Below, piece by piece: positions 53,035 through 62,607 of a stretch of DNA of 64,000 bases. This DNA comes from Allomuricauda sp. (GTDB taxonomy: Bacteria; Bacteroidota; Bacteroidia; Flavobacteriales; Flavobacteriaceae): assembly GCA_003712125.1 (NCBI GenBank), contig RHLF01000003.1, forward strand, positions 124,001-188,000. The letters are read 5' to 3'. The position numbers and the translations under genes are program-made. The number at the start of each line of letters is the position of its first letter. Position 1 is the first letter of the stretch. Below the pieces are notes generated by a model. It saw only the letters and a list, made by a program, of their open reading frames with translations. It had not been told where the DNA came from and did no database searches.

Positions 53035-54579
53035 ATGAATAATACGACAAGAAGAACTTGGTTTATTGCTTTTGTTGTCTCTTTAGGAGGATTTTTATTT
53101 GGTTTTGATGCAGGAATTATCTCTGGGGTGATGGCCTATGCAGGCCCTGAATTTGACCTCAACGATATTCAAACAGGTTGGGTCGTTAGTTCACCCTCTT
53201 TTTCAGCCATGTTGGCCATGTTGGTATCCGGTCGATTAAGTGACTTTTACGGCAGAAAAAATATATTAATAGTGGTTGCCTTTCTGTACGCGCTATCGGC
53301 CTTGTTGTCGGCTTATGCCACAGGATATGACATGTTATGGATCGCCCGGATGATTGGAGGTGTAGCCTTTGGAGCTGCGTTGATTCTAGCGCCCACGTAT
53401 ATTGCTGAGATTGCGAGTGCAGAGAATAGAGGAAAGCTGGTTTCAATACAACAATTAAATATTGTTCTTGGATTTTTTGCTGCTTTTTTGTGCAATTATT
53501 ATTTAAATGAACTAAATACTTCGGGTTCCAGCTTTTTGACTGACGAAACTGTTTGGCGTTGGATGTTGGGCTTGGAAATGCTGCCTGCGGTGCTCTATTT
53601 TGTATTGATGTTTTTTGTGCCAAGAAGTCCAAGGTGGTTATTCTTGAAACAAAAGGTTAATGAGGCAATTGGCATATTAAAAAACCTTCATGGCAATACA
53701 AGGGCAGAAAAGGAGGCAGTGTCGATTCAAGAAAGTATTAAAAAGCAAAACAGCAAAGAAAAGGTTAGCCTTAAGGACTTAATCAAACCAGCACTCCGAT
53801 TCATCTTCTTGGTCGGCTTAACGATTGGAATACTGCAACAGATTACTGGCATAAATGCGATTTATTTTTATGCCACCTCAATTTTCAAACAAACAGGTAT
53901 AGGTACCAATGCGGCATTTGCTTCTGGAGTGCTGTTAAGTATGACAACAGTTGTTTTTACCATTGTAGCCATGCTGCTAATTGATAAGATGGGACGAAGA
54001 CCCTTGTTACTCATAGGTATAGGCGGTATTGCCTTAAGTATGCTGCTCTGTGGATATGGGTTCAAACAAGCAACTTATCAACTTTCAGCTGAAAAGCTAG
54101 CCACACTTGATGCTCCATTAAAAAAACAATTGTCGGCCTTTGAAGGAAGAGTATTTGACAACGATGTTGACTTTAAGAACGAAATGAAAAAAACCTTGGG
54201 AAGTCAGCTTTATGCAAAGAATGAAGGTCCGATTTTAGAAGCTGCAGCAAACATGAACAGTACTTTGATACTAATCGGCATCCTGGTATTTATAGCTTGT
54301 TTCGGATTTTCCCTGGGTCCGGTAATGTGGGTCATGCTATCAGAAATGTACCCCAATAAATACCGCGGTTTGGCCATTGGTGTCATCGGTTTTGTGAATT
54401 CTTTCTCAAGTTGGTTGGTACAACAGGTATTTCCATGGGAGTTATCCAATCTTGGAAACGCGACGACCTTCTTCATTTTTGGATGTATTGCCTTGGTAGG
54501 TTTCTTTTTGTTTCTGAAAATTTTACCCGAGACCAAAGGAAAATCTTTGGAAGAACTGGAAAGCGAATTAATAGCATAA
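53035..54579 (+). CDS. MFS sugar porter (XylE/GLUT-like)
   Basis: A 514-residue 12-helix transporter of the sugar porter family. Motifs: GFDAGIISGVMAY in helix 1, RLSDFYGRKN loop, PRSPRWLFLKQ after helix 6, QQITGINAIYFYATSIF in helix 7, DKMGRRPLLLIG and the C-terminal LPETKGKSLEELE. A longer helix 9-10 loop (about residues 345-400) is rich in charged residues, as in XylE-like proteins. Likely proton-coupled xylose or pentose uptake. It is the second inner-membrane sugar transporter in the operon. Confidence 0.9.
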   Translation: MNNTTRRTWFIAFVVSLGGFLFGFDAGIISGVMAYAGPEFDLNDIQTGWVVSSPSFSAMLAMLVSGRLSDFYGRKNILIVVAFLYALSALLSAYATGYDMLWIARMIGGVAFGAALILAPTYIAEIASAENRGKLVSIQQLNIVLGFFAAFLCNYYLNELNTSGSSFLTDETVWRWMLGLEMLPAVLYFVLMFFVPRSPRWLFLKQKVNEAIGILKNLHGNTRAEKEAVSIQESIKKQNSKEKVSLKDLIKPALRFIFLVGLTIGILQQITGINAIYFYATSIFKQTGIGTNAAFASGVLLSMTTVVFTIVAMLLIDKMGRRPLLLIGIGGIALSMLLCGYGFKQATYQLSAEKLATLDAPLKKQLSAFEGRVFDNDVDFKNEMKKTLGSQLYAKNEGPILEAAANMNSTLILIGILVFIACFGFSLGPVMWVMLSEMYPNKYRGLAIGVIGFVNSFSSWLVQQVFPWELSNLGNATTFFIFGCIALVGFFLFLKILPETKGKSLEELESELIA

Positions 54580-56181
54580 ATGAGAATCGAGAATCCCATA
54601 CTAAAAGGTTTTAACCCAGATCCATCAATAGTTAGGGTTGGTGAAGATTACTATATAGTAACATCTACTTTCGAATGGTTTCCTGGGGTACAGATCCACC
54701 ACTCGAAGGACCTTATACATTGGGAATTAGTGGCAAGACCTTTAAATAAAGTGACACAGCTTGACCTTAAAGGTGTGCCTGATTCATGTGGGGTATGGGC
54801 GCCTTGTCTCTCCTATGATAACGGAACCTTCTATTTGGTTTTCAGTAACGTAAAATCATTTGATGGCGTCTGGAAAGATACCCCAAATTTTGTCGTCACT
54901 ACCGATGATATTCTCGGAGAATGGAGCAGCCCAGTGTATTTAAATTCCCGAGGGTTTGATGGTTCCCTTTTCCATCAGTCGAATGGGAAGAAATGGTTTT
55001 TAAACATGTTGGTTGATCATCGTGGAGGTAAATTTTTTGGGGGTATAGAGATGCAGGAATACGACCCTGCTGAAAAAAAATTGGTTGGAGAGGTGCATTA
55101 CCTCAGTCCTGGATCTGAATTGGACAAAACCGAGGGACCACATCTTTATGAAAAAGATGGATATTTCTATTTGCTGATGGCTGAAGGGGGTACGGAATAT
55201 GGTCATGCAATGAGTGTTGCAAGAAGCAAAGATATTATTGGCCCCTATGAATTTCATCCAGAGAACCCCTTGCTTTCCGCAAATAAATCACCAGAAAACT
55301 ACTTGCAAAAAACAGGTCATGGTGACCTCGTACAAACACAGAATGGAAAATGGCTCGCAGTGTTCTTGACAGCAAGACCTCTAGAAAAAATGGGTCGTTG
55401 CACTTTAGGAAGGGAAACCGCGATGGAAGAGGTCGTGTGGCAAGATGATTGGCCGTGGCTAAAGGAAGGTCGAGTTCCGAGACAATTTATTGAAGTGCCT
55501 GATTTAGTTGAAAAAGCGAATCCTCCTAAACAGGAAAGAGCCCTTTTCAACACCAATGTTTTACCTATCGAATTTCAATCACTCAGAATTCCCATAAGCG
55601 ATGCTTGGTGTTCACTCAACGCAAGAAATGGGTTCTTGAGATTACACGGCGGTGAATCACTTACCTCGTTGCACCACCAAAGTCTATTGGCACGACGTGT
55701 ACAAGCTTTCCACATTAAGGCAGCTACCGAAATTGAATTCAGTCCAGATAATTTTCAACAAATGGCCGGACTTGTATTTTACTACAATACGGGGCACTAT
55801 CACTATGCCTATATATCAGGAAATTATGATGGGAGCAAAAAGTGGCTTTCGGTTTTGACCGCAGACAATTTTGAAATGACTTTTCAAGATGAACTCATCG
55901 AAATAACCCAGGCTGACCCTATCGTACTAAAAGGTGAAATGAATCGAGATAAACTCCAATTTTTCTATTCCAATGATGGCGAACAATGTATTCCCTTAGG
56001 AAAAGAATTGGATGCGGGTATATTATCAGATGATTATGTACGGGAAGGAGGACTGCACTATCGAGCGGCGTTCACCGGATGTTTTGTCGGTATTTGCTGT
56101 CAAGATTTGGCAACAAATTCGAAACACGCAGATTTTAAATGGTTTGAATACAAGGAATTAACATTAAACGAACAAGAATGA
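54580..56181 (+). CDS. Glycoside hydrolase family 43, probable beta-xylosidase
   Basis: A 533-residue enzyme without signal peptide, so cytosolic. The five-bladed propeller domain (1-~320) begins NPILKGFNPDPSIVRVGEDY with the general-base Asp. The pKa-modulating Asp is in FDGSLFH and the acid Glu in KTEGPHLYEK. A C-terminal beta-sandwich (~335-533), typical of GH43 subfamily 11/12-like xylosidases, helps form the active site. It releases xylose or arabinose from short oligosaccharides taken up by the transporters. Its stop overlaps the next start (ATGA). Confidence 0.92.
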   Translation: MRIENPILKGFNPDPSIVRVGEDYYIVTSTFEWFPGVQIHHSKDLIHWELVARPLNKVTQLDLKGVPDSCGVWAPCLSYDNGTFYLVFSNVKSFDGVWKDTPNFVVTTDDILGEWSSPVYLNSRGFDGSLFHQSNGKKWFLNMLVDHRGGKFFGGIEMQEYDPAEKKLVGEVHYLSPGSELDKTEGPHLYEKDGYFYLLMAEGGTEYGHAMSVARSKDIIGPYEFHPENPLLSANKSPENYLQKTGHGDLVQTQNGKWLAVFLTARPLEKMGRCTLGRETAMEEVVWQDDWPWLKEGRVPRQFIEVPDLVEKANPPKQERALFNTNVLPIEFQSLRIPISDAWCSLNARNGFLRLHGGESLTSLHHQSLLARRVQAFHIKAATEIEFSPDNFQQMAGLVFYYNTGHYHYAYISGNYDGSKKWLSVLTADNFEMTFQDELIEITQADPIVLKGEMNRDKLQFFYSNDGEQCIPLGKELDAGILSDDYVREGGLHYRAAFTGCFVGICCQDLATNSKHADFKWFEYKELTLNEQE

Positions 56182-57287
56182 AAAGATACGTATGGGGCTT
56201 GGTAGTCATAATTTCAATTGGCTGCCAAAATGAGAATCCACCAGAGCAAAAGGAGAGTAAAATAAATCGTCAATTTGCCAAATTTGAGCCCAAAGAAGGG
56301 GTGCTGTTATTTGTGGGGCAAGAACTGGAGGCTGTTGGAGCGGTTGAAGGGTATACTGATGGATATTTGGATCATTTTCCCAAACCGGCAGGGTGGACCA
56401 GTTATTCCAACATAAATCCGGGTGAAAATTCCTTCGGTAGAATCCAACAGGGATTGGATGGGCTTTGGGAAACCCACGATTGGGGTGACAATGATTACAA
56501 TGCCATGTTACAACATAATGACCCAGACTATGAAAACATGGCTTTGGCTATTGGGTTGCAATTCGTGAACCATGAAGAAAAGGTGGCTGACGGAACACAT
56601 GATAAATTTATTGATAGCCTGGGAATATTTTTAAAATCTTTGGGAAAGCGCCCGGTTTTTCTTCGAATTGCCTATGAATTTGATGGCGATCCCTGGAATC
56701 ATTACGAACGCGAACCCACTGTTGCTGCCTATAGGAGAATTGTTGATCGCCTTCGTGCCCAGGGTGTTGAAAATACAGCCTATGTTTGGCAATCAGTAGG
56801 TTTCATTTCCGGTCAAGAGCAGTTGGAGGGATGGTATCCCGGCGATGACTATGTAGATTGGTGTGCGACCTCTTTTTTTAATCGTTGGAAGGAAATCGAA
56901 ATGTTCGAGTTCGCCAGAAAAAAAGGAAAACCTGTTTTTATTGCGGAAGCAAGCCCTACCATATCAGATTATTTTGGAAAGCTCTATGGGGAAACCAAAG
57001 AAACCCAATTGAGCAATCCAGAACAAGCGGAAGAGGCATGGCAAAAATGGTTTTTACCATTTTTTAATGCCATCAATGAAAATGCAGATGTCATTAAGGC
57101 TGTACACTATATAAATTGCCATTGGGATTCTCATCCGATGTGGCTAGAAAACCCAACGTTTAAAGGCATAGATGCCCGTTTGCAGCTCAGCGATACCATT
57201 GGTCAAAGATGGCTAGACCTTACTTCGAAGGCTCCTTTTATACTTTCCTCCGAGGATTTATACGAAAAGTTATACAACAATCAATAG
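56178..57287 (+). CDS. GH26-like glycosidase lipoprotein (mannanase or beta-1,3-xylanase type)
   Basis: A 369-residue lipoprotein (lipobox VIISIGCQN, Cys at 16). The TIM-barrel resembles glycoside hydrolase family 26: the acid/base Glu167 is in LRIAYEFDGDPW and the nucleophile Glu257 in FIAEASPT. GH26 includes beta-mannanases and also the endo-beta-1,3-xylanases of marine bacteria. In an otherwise xylose-specific operon the latter activity is attractive but unproven. It would act at the cell surface or in the periplasm ahead of SusCD import. Starts inside the GH43 stop codon. Confidence 0.75.
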   Translation: MKRYVWGLVVIISIGCQNENPPEQKESKINRQFAKFEPKEGVLLFVGQELEAVGAVEGYTDGYLDHFPKPAGWTSYSNINPGENSFGRIQQGLDGLWETHDWGDNDYNAMLQHNDPDYENMALAIGLQFVNHEEKVADGTHDKFIDSLGIFLKSLGKRPVFLRIAYEFDGDPWNHYEREPTVAAYRRIVDRLRAQGVENTAYVWQSVGFISGQEQLEGWYPGDDYVDWCATSFFNRWKEIEMFEFARKKGKPVFIAEASPTISDYFGKLYGETKETQLSNPEQAEEAWQKWFLPFFNAINENADVIKAVHYINCHWDSHPMWLENPTFKGIDARLQLSDTIGQRWLDLTSKAPFILSSEDLYEKLYNNQ

Positions 57288-57296
57288 CACAAATCA

Positions 57297-57998
57297 ATGG
57301 ACTTTACTAAAATCTCACAAACCTTTTGGAACCAAGGCTATATCATATTTGAAAAGTTCTTTTCAGATGAACTAATGGATGAATACAACGATAAAATTTT
57401 ACAGCATTTCGGTGTAAATCCTGATTGGGAACATACGAATGAGTTCATTTCAAAATCCGCTGTAGAAGTAATACCATGGTTCCCATATCGTGAAAGTGGT
57501 GGGGGCTTTGACGGCATTGACAAACATCTAGAATTCAATAAAATTACCGATGCCATCTTAAACGAAGGTTGGGAAAACCTCTATTGTATGATGATGTTTT
57601 CAAAAGCGGGGAGCAAGGGACAAGCATGGCATCAAGATTGTCCGCCAGATAATCCAAAAAAATACAATTTAAATCGCTTGGTTTACACACATGATATCAC
57701 GGATGAAACAGGAGGTGAAATAGTCATTATGCCAGAGGCTCACAAGGCCGGTATTTTACCTGTTGGTAAGCCACACGGTGATATTGAGGGGCAATTGGTT
57801 TTTCGACCAAAAAAGGGAACAGTAGTATTTCTGCATGGTCATTGTTTTCACCGGGTAATGCCGGTTAGGTCCGATCGAATTTCAAGCAATTTCAGGGCAG
57901 TTCCTAAAGGGACTCCCTCAGACATCACTGATATCTGTGTATATCGCAATATGAAATACAAATTTTCAACCTCGGAAGTCATCGAAGAACGAGTTTAA
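57297..57998 (+). CDS. Phytanoyl-CoA dioxygenase (PhyH) family protein
   Basis: A 233-residue Fe(II)/2-oxoglutarate-dependent oxygenase-like protein. The facial triad is visible as H and D in AWHQDCPPD (about residues 111-114) and the distal His in HGHCFHRVMPVRSDRISSNFRAV, where the Arg can bind 2-oxoglutarate. It is cytosolic. Its presence inside a xylose operon is unusual: it may hydroxylate or demethylate a modified sugar or an algal metabolite. Substrate unknown. Followed 2 bp later by galM. Confidence 0.8.
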   Translation: MDFTKISQTFWNQGYIIFEKFFSDELMDEYNDKILQHFGVNPDWEHTNEFISKSAVEVIPWFPYRESGGGFDGIDKHLEFNKITDAILNEGWENLYCMMMFSKAGSKGQAWHQDCPPDNPKKYNLNRLVYTHDITDETGGEIVIMPEAHKAGILPVGKPHGDIEGQLVFRPKKGTVVFLHGHCFHRVMPVRSDRISSNFRAVPKGTPSDITDICVYRNMKYKFSTSEVIEERV

Positions 57999-58000
57999 TT

Positions 58001-59035
58001 TTGATAACAACCAATAACATAACAGAATTTGGCACCTTCAAGGGTAAGAAAGTCCATTGTATCACCTTAATTAATAAAAAGGGAACAGTGCTCAAGGTAC
58101 TCACCTGGGGTGCAACATGGCATGCACTGGAGTTGGTAGATAAAACAGGAATGCCAAGAGATGTTGTTGTTGCACCAAAAACCTTTTCCGGTTATTTAAA
58201 GCAATCGAAGACTAGGCCTTATTTTTTTGGCAATTCAATAGGTCGGTATGCCGGAAGGTTATCCAATCCGAAAATCAGGGTGAACAATCAAGAAATTGAA
58301 CTTAAGCTCAATGATGGAGTGCATTTACATGGGGGTGAAAATAGCCCGCGAAACAAGGTTTGGGAGATTGTCAATGTTAATTCGGGTAATAATCCTTCAG
58401 TAACACTGGCTTACGAAAGTCCGCATCTTGAAGAGGGTTACCTAGGTAATGTTTCCATAAATGTAAAGTATACCCTGGGGGAAGATGATAGGGTTCAGCT
58501 TCATTACGAAGCCACTACGGATACTGAAACCATTATAAACCTAACCAATCATACTTATTTTAATTTGGACGGAGAATCAGTTGGAAATCACGTATTGCAA
58601 GTCCAGTCGTCTTCAATTCTCGATACGGATCGAAAGCTGATTCCTACCGGAAAAATTATAGTCACAGAAGGAACACCCTATGATTTTCAAGATCGAAAAA
58701 AAATCTCCCAAATTAAGGGCATTGGAGAATTAGACACCTGTTTCATCCTAGAAAAAGTTAAACCACAAATTAAGTTGTTTGCTGAACAATCAGGAATTGA
58801 ACTTGAAATTGAATCTAACCAGCCCGCAGCCGTTATTTTTTGTCCCAAAGACATAGCATTTGCGGAAGAACCAAAAAATGTACAATGGGTTCAACAGGCT
58901 TATCCTGCCGTTTGTTTTGAATTACAAAATTACCCAGATGCCCCGCAGCATTCCCATTTTCCCTCCTGTTTATTAAGAGAAAATGAAACCTATCAGAATA
59001 AGACCGCATACAACTTTAAGGTACAGGAAGGATGA
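58001..59035 (+). CDS. galM: Aldose 1-epimerase (mutarotase)
   Basis: A 344-residue GalM family protein with a TTG start 2 bp after the previous stop. It has GNSIGRYAGRLSNPKI (substrate Arg), the NDGVHLHGG motif, the catalytic His in NLTNHTYFNLDG (about residue 184), LDTCFIL with the Asp, and the catalytic Glu in CFELQNYPDAPQH. It interconverts alpha and beta anomers of sugars, feeding xylose isomerase. No signal peptide is seen, so it should be cytosolic. Overlaps the next gene by 4 bp. Confidence 0.93.
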   Translation: MITTNNITEFGTFKGKKVHCITLINKKGTVLKVLTWGATWHALELVDKTGMPRDVVVAPKTFSGYLKQSKTRPYFFGNSIGRYAGRLSNPKIRVNNQEIELKLNDGVHLHGGENSPRNKVWEIVNVNSGNNPSVTLAYESPHLEEGYLGNVSINVKYTLGEDDRVQLHYEATTDTETIINLTNHTYFNLDGESVGNHVLQVQSSSILDTDRKLIPTGKIIVTEGTPYDFQDRKKISQIKGIGELDTCFILEKVKPQIKLFAEQSGIELEIESNQPAAVIFCPKDIAFAEEPKNVQWVQQAYPAVCFELQNYPDAPQHSHFPSCLLRENETYQNKTAYNFKVQEG

Positions 59036-60021
59036 GGAACAAAAAAATCAGATGGGGCCTTGTAGGTTTAGGAAATATCGCAAAACTTTTTGCTGAAGAT
59101 TTGGCACTTGTTAGCGAAGCGGAATTGATTGCTGTTGCCTCCACTGATAGAAATCGTGCAAAAGAATTTGCCTATGCGTATGGGGCTGCTAAATTTTATG
59201 GATCATATGAAGCGCTCTTCAATGACAAAGAAGTTGACATTGTCTATGTAGCTACCTATCATCACACCCATGCTGAAGTAAGTATCAAGGCCATGAATGC
59301 AGGGAAACATGTTTTGTGTGAAAAGCCAATTGCGACCAATCATATTGATGCTCTTGCAATGATTAAGGCTTCCGAAAGAAACAAGGTGTTCTTTATGGAA
59401 GCTTTTTGGAGTCGTTTCAATCCTTCCATTAGAAAGGTGAAAAGCTTGGTTGAGGATGATGAAATAGGAAAACTTAAATACCTAAATGCTGAATTTTCAT
59501 TTCATGTATTGAACAGTGACCCGAAGGGCCGTATGCTCAATCCTGATTTGGCCGGGGGTTCACTTTTGGATATGGGGGTCTATCCAATTTTTTTGAGCTA
59601 TTTGCTATTGGGGAAACCAACTGAAATTCTTGCCAGGTCAAATTTTTATAAAACAGGGGCAGAAATTCAAACCGCAATGATTTTCCAATACAAGAATGCC
59701 CAGGCTATTTTGTATTCTGGATTCGCCAACAATACGGATATGAAGGCTAAAATCGCAGGTGAGAATGGTGAAATTTATATAACACCTGTTTGGCATGAAA
59801 CCCAAGGGTTTGTACTTAAAAAGGAAGGTGGTGAGAAATACCACGATTTGCCTACCAAAGGAAAAGGTTTCACCTATGAAATTGAGGAATGTCACTGTTG
59901 CATAAATGCTGCTAAAAAACAAAGCCAAAACTGGAGTCATGAGAACAGTTTTGAGCTTATCTCAATAGTTGATGAAGTAAGAAAACAAGCTGGAATTTCC
60001 TTTCCATTTGAAAGCCCGTGA
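59032..60021 (+). CDS. Gfo/Idh/MocA family oxidoreductase (xylose/dihydrodiol dehydrogenase-like)
   Basis: A 329-residue NAD(P)-dependent oxidoreductase. Rossmann start WGLVGLGNIAKLFAEDL (residues 8-24), YVATYHHTHAEVSIKAMNAGKHVLCEKPIATN with the catalytic EKP Lys near residue 98, and GGSLLDMGVYPIFLSYLLLG (the catalytic-site DxGxYP). The pattern is that of dimeric dihydrodiol / D-xylose 1-dehydrogenase-like members, which would oxidise xylose to xylonolactone, but a different sugar is possible. Overlaps galM and lacI-type neighbours by 4 bp. Confidence 0.88.
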   Translation: MRNKKIRWGLVGLGNIAKLFAEDLALVSEAELIAVASTDRNRAKEFAYAYGAAKFYGSYEALFNDKEVDIVYVATYHHTHAEVSIKAMNAGKHVLCEKPIATNHIDALAMIKASERNKVFFMEAFWSRFNPSIRKVKSLVEDDEIGKLKYLNAEFSFHVLNSDPKGRMLNPDLAGGSLLDMGVYPIFLSYLLLGKPTEILARSNFYKTGAEIQTAMIFQYKNAQAILYSGFANNTDMKAKIAGENGEIYITPVWHETQGFVLKKEGGEKYHDLPTKGKGFTYEIEECHCCINAAKKQSQNWSHENSFELISIVDEVRKQAGISFPFESP

Positions 60022-61040
60022 AAAAGATAACACTTAAGGACATAGCATCAGAATTTGGGGTTTCAATTTCAACGGTCTCAAAAGCGATAAACGACAGTCA
60101 CGAAATTAGTCATTCGCTTAAGGATAAAATACAGGCCTACGCCAAAAAACATCATTACAAACCCAATAGGCTAGCCCTAAGTCTTCTGAACAAAAGCACT
60201 AAAAACATAGGCGTAATCGTACCAAATATTTTGAATTATTTTTTCACCCAGGTTTTCTACGGTATTGAAAAAACTGCAAATGCAAGAGGTTATAATATTA
60301 TCAGCTGTACGTCGGATGAGTCTTATCTCAAAGAGGTAAAAACAGTAGAATTGTTAAGCTCAGGAACTGTTGATGGTCTAATACTTTCGCTATCGGAGGA
60401 AACGCAGTCGAAAGGCAATTTTGCACATATCGAAGAATTTATTGAGAACCAGCTACCACTAGTGCTATTTGATAGAGTTACTGATAAAATTGAATGTGAT
60501 AAGGTGATTGTAGATGATTTTGAAGCTAGCTATAAAACGACTAGACATCTAATTAAGACGGGTTGTCGCAATGTAGCAGTAGTTTCAACCATATTTAATT
60601 CAAGCGTTGGGAAATTGCGAATTGAAGGCTACAAAAAGGCCTTGGCTGACTTTGAAATCCCATATGATGAAAGATTGAATGTGCAAATTAATCGAGACGA
60701 CGATCTTCAGCTATTGTTGTCATTGCTTTTAGGTAATAAAGAGGTCGACGCAATTATTGCCTTGGATGAAATGACTGCTGTTGATGTCTTGTACATTTTA
60801 AAATCTAAAAATATTCAGGTGCCAGAAGAAATATCGATCGTTGGTTTTACCAATGGTCGGCTTTCTAAATATGTTTCCCCTTCATTAACCATGATTAGTC
60901 AGCATGGTAAATATATAGGTGAACTTTCCGCCAATCTTCTTATTGATCGTATCGAAAACAAAGAAGATTTCATGCCATTTACTACAAAACTGGTCAAAAC
61001 CAGTTTGATTCAGCGTGAATCAACTTTGTCAATTAGTTAA
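60018..61040 (+). CDS. LacI-family transcriptional regulator of the xyl locus
   Basis: A 340-residue repressor starting at GTG within the preceding stop. Residues 1-~55 hold the helix-turn-helix and hinge (ITLKDIASEFGVSISTVSKAINDSHEIS). The rest is a periplasmic-binding-protein-like effector domain (IGVIVPNILNYFFTQVFYGIE; LVLFDRV; ISIVGFTNGRLSKYVSPSLTMI). It most likely senses xylose or a xylose derivative and binds the CGAAAACGTTTTCG-type sites before susC and xylB. Being last in the operon suggests autoregulation. Confidence 0.93.
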   Translation: MKKITLKDIASEFGVSISTVSKAINDSHEISHSLKDKIQAYAKKHHYKPNRLALSLLNKSTKNIGVIVPNILNYFFTQVFYGIEKTANARGYNIISCTSDESYLKEVKTVELLSSGTVDGLILSLSEETQSKGNFAHIEEFIENQLPLVLFDRVTDKIECDKVIVDDFEASYKTTRHLIKTGCRNVAVVSTIFNSSVGKLRIEGYKKALADFEIPYDERLNVQINRDDDLQLLLSLLLGNKEVDAIIALDEMTAVDVLYILKSKNIQVPEEISIVGFTNGRLSKYVSPSLTMISQHGKYIGELSANLLIDRIENKEDFMPFTTKLVKTSLIQRESTLSIS

Positions 61041-61058
61041 AGTTCATAACATACTTAT

Positions 61059-61088
61059 AGTCGCCTTTCTGTTTTAAGGACTTTTTTT
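61059..61088 (+). terminator. Possible terminator of the xyl operon
   Basis: AGT/ACT and CCTT/AAGG pairings with a small bulge form an imperfect stem, followed by seven T. Weaker than the others in the window. Confidence 0.45.
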
Positions 61089-61132
61089 ACAGTATTGCTT
61101 TTCTGAATCGATAGCTTCCCTATTTTTATGCT

Positions 61133-61843
61133 ATGCGAAATACACTTCATCTAATGATTTTGATGTTTTTGGTTTGTAGCTGCAAGGCGCAAAACACCCT
61201 TGTAGAAGACCAAAAGGAAACGGTTACCAAAGAAACATTGCGTTACTACCTTTCCTATCCCAAGGGTTATGACGATGCCTCTGAAAAAGAGTTTGGCCTG
61301 TTGCTTTTTCTTCATGGTGGTGGGGAGTCAGGGGGTCAGCTTGAAGAAGTAAAAGAACATGGGCCACCGAAAATGATGGCCGATGGATATCCCTTTCCCT
61401 TTTTGGTGCTTGCTCCCCAGAATCCGCACAAAAAGAAATGGTGGAACCTAGAAGCGGTTATGCAATTGTTGGAAACCGTAGTTGCAGAAAATCGAGTTAA
61501 CCCCAATCGTATTTACCTCACAGGTTTAAGTCGTGGTGGCAGTGCATCTTGGGATCTGGCGGTACAATACCCCGATACTTTTGCTGCCCTTGCGGTAGTA
61601 TGCGGTATGGCGCCGACACCTTATGCCCATTGGCTAAACAAAGAGATGCCAATTTGGGTATTTCATGGTTCCGATGATCCCGTTATTCCTGTTTCGGAGT
61701 CAGACGATATGGTCGAAAAATTGAAGGCGCTGGGTTATGAGGTGCGATACGACCGTTATGAGGGGGTGGGCCATAATTCATGGGGCCGTGCCTACGCAAA
61801 CGACGAACTATACCAATGGATGAACAAACAAAAACGAAACTGA
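61133..61843 (+). CDS. Secreted alpha/beta-hydrolase esterase (lipoprotein)
   Basis: A 236-residue lipoprotein-type protein (lipobox FLVCSCKAQ). It is a short alpha/beta hydrolase of the polyhydroxybutyrate depolymerase/esterase group: oxyanion segment FLHGGGESGG, nucleophile Ser in TGLSRGGSASWD (about residue 139), Asp in HGSDDPVIPVSE and His in GVGHNSWGRAY. Such enzymes include feruloyl and acetyl-xylan esterases, so a link to the xylan locus just upstream is possible but the substrate is unproven. Its stop overlaps the next gene's start (TGATG). Confidence 0.8.
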   Translation: MRNTLHLMILMFLVCSCKAQNTLVEDQKETVTKETLRYYLSYPKGYDDASEKEFGLLLFLHGGGESGGQLEEVKEHGPPKMMADGYPFPFLVLAPQNPHKKKWWNLEAVMQLLETVVAENRVNPNRIYLTGLSRGGSASWDLAVQYPDTFAALAVVCGMAPTPYAHWLNKEMPIWVFHGSDDPVIPVSESDDMVEKLKALGYEVRYDRYEGVGHNSWGRAYANDELYQWMNKQKRN

Positions 61844-62556
61844 TGCGCCGATTAATCGTATATTCTTTGATGGTAATATTGATGGGCTGCCTGCAAAAGC
61901 AGAAGGAACAAACCACGTCTCCAAACACTGTGCAAACAACGCAGGTAGATACGTTGGCCAAAGTCATCAAAGTTGAGCCTCAAGTAAAGTCGTTGGAAGG
62001 GATATCCGATACTACCTTCGTTCGCTTAGCCGATTATAGCCGTGATTTTGCCTATGATTTACGCTATGCCACCACCAATAATTTCTTAAAGGAAAAAGTG
62101 TACGATTGTGCCGAGTGCTATGTTCGGGCCAAAACGGCAAAAGCCTTGATTGCAGTCAACAAGGTATTTACACAAGCTGGGAAGCGAATTAAGTTTTTTG
62201 ATTGCTATCGCCCCAATTCAGTGCAATACAAAATGTGGGAACTGGTGCCGAATCCGCAATATGTGGCCAATCCTAAAAAAGGATCTATACACAATAAAGG
62301 TGGTGCGGTTGATATCACCTTGGTTGATGCCGAAGGCAATGAATTGAATATGGGAACCGATTTTGATTTTTTTGGAAAACGTGCCCATCACGACCATCTC
62401 GATTTGCCCCAAGAGGTTTTAAACAATCGAAAATTGCTCAAAGAAACGATGGAGGCGCATGGTTTTTGGTCAATTCGTACCGAATGGTGGCACTACAACC
62501 TTGCTGCAGGCTCTAATGATAAAGTGGCCAATTTTAAGTGGAATTGTCAAGAATAG
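61843..62556 (+). CDS. D-Ala-D-Ala dipeptidase (VanX/DdpX-like, M15D) lipoprotein
   Basis: About 237 residues from the ATG at 61843, which overlaps the previous stop; the lipobox MVILMGCLQ then sits properly near the N-terminus. Zinc-peptidase motifs: YDLRYAT, RIKFFDCYRPNSVQ, SIHNKGGAVDITL (SxHxxGxAxD: His and Asp ligands) and EWWHYNL (catalytic Glu and third ligand His). It cleaves D-alanyl-D-alanine or related dipeptides in the periplasm, in cell-wall turnover. No vanHA genes are present, so vancomycin resistance is not implied. Confidence 0.9.
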   Translation: MRRLIVYSLMVILMGCLQKQKEQTTSPNTVQTTQVDTLAKVIKVEPQVKSLEGISDTTFVRLADYSRDFAYDLRYATTNNFLKEKVYDCAECYVRAKTAKALIAVNKVFTQAGKRIKFFDCYRPNSVQYKMWELVPNPQYVANPKKGSIHNKGGAVDITLVDAEGNELNMGTDFDFFGKRAHHDHLDLPQEVLNNRKLLKETMEAHGFWSIRTEWWHYNLAAGSNDKVANFKWNCQE

Positions 62557-62607
62557 ATGGTTTTTGCACATCAATAAACTATGGTGCCCAGTAAAGAGTG
62601 GAGCTGA

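Noticed and set aside
61843-62556. VanX-like gene as a vancomycin-resistance determinant
   Set aside because: No vanH, vanA-type ligase or vanRS neighbours; periplasmic M15D lipoproteins are ordinary cell-wall enzymes in this phylum.
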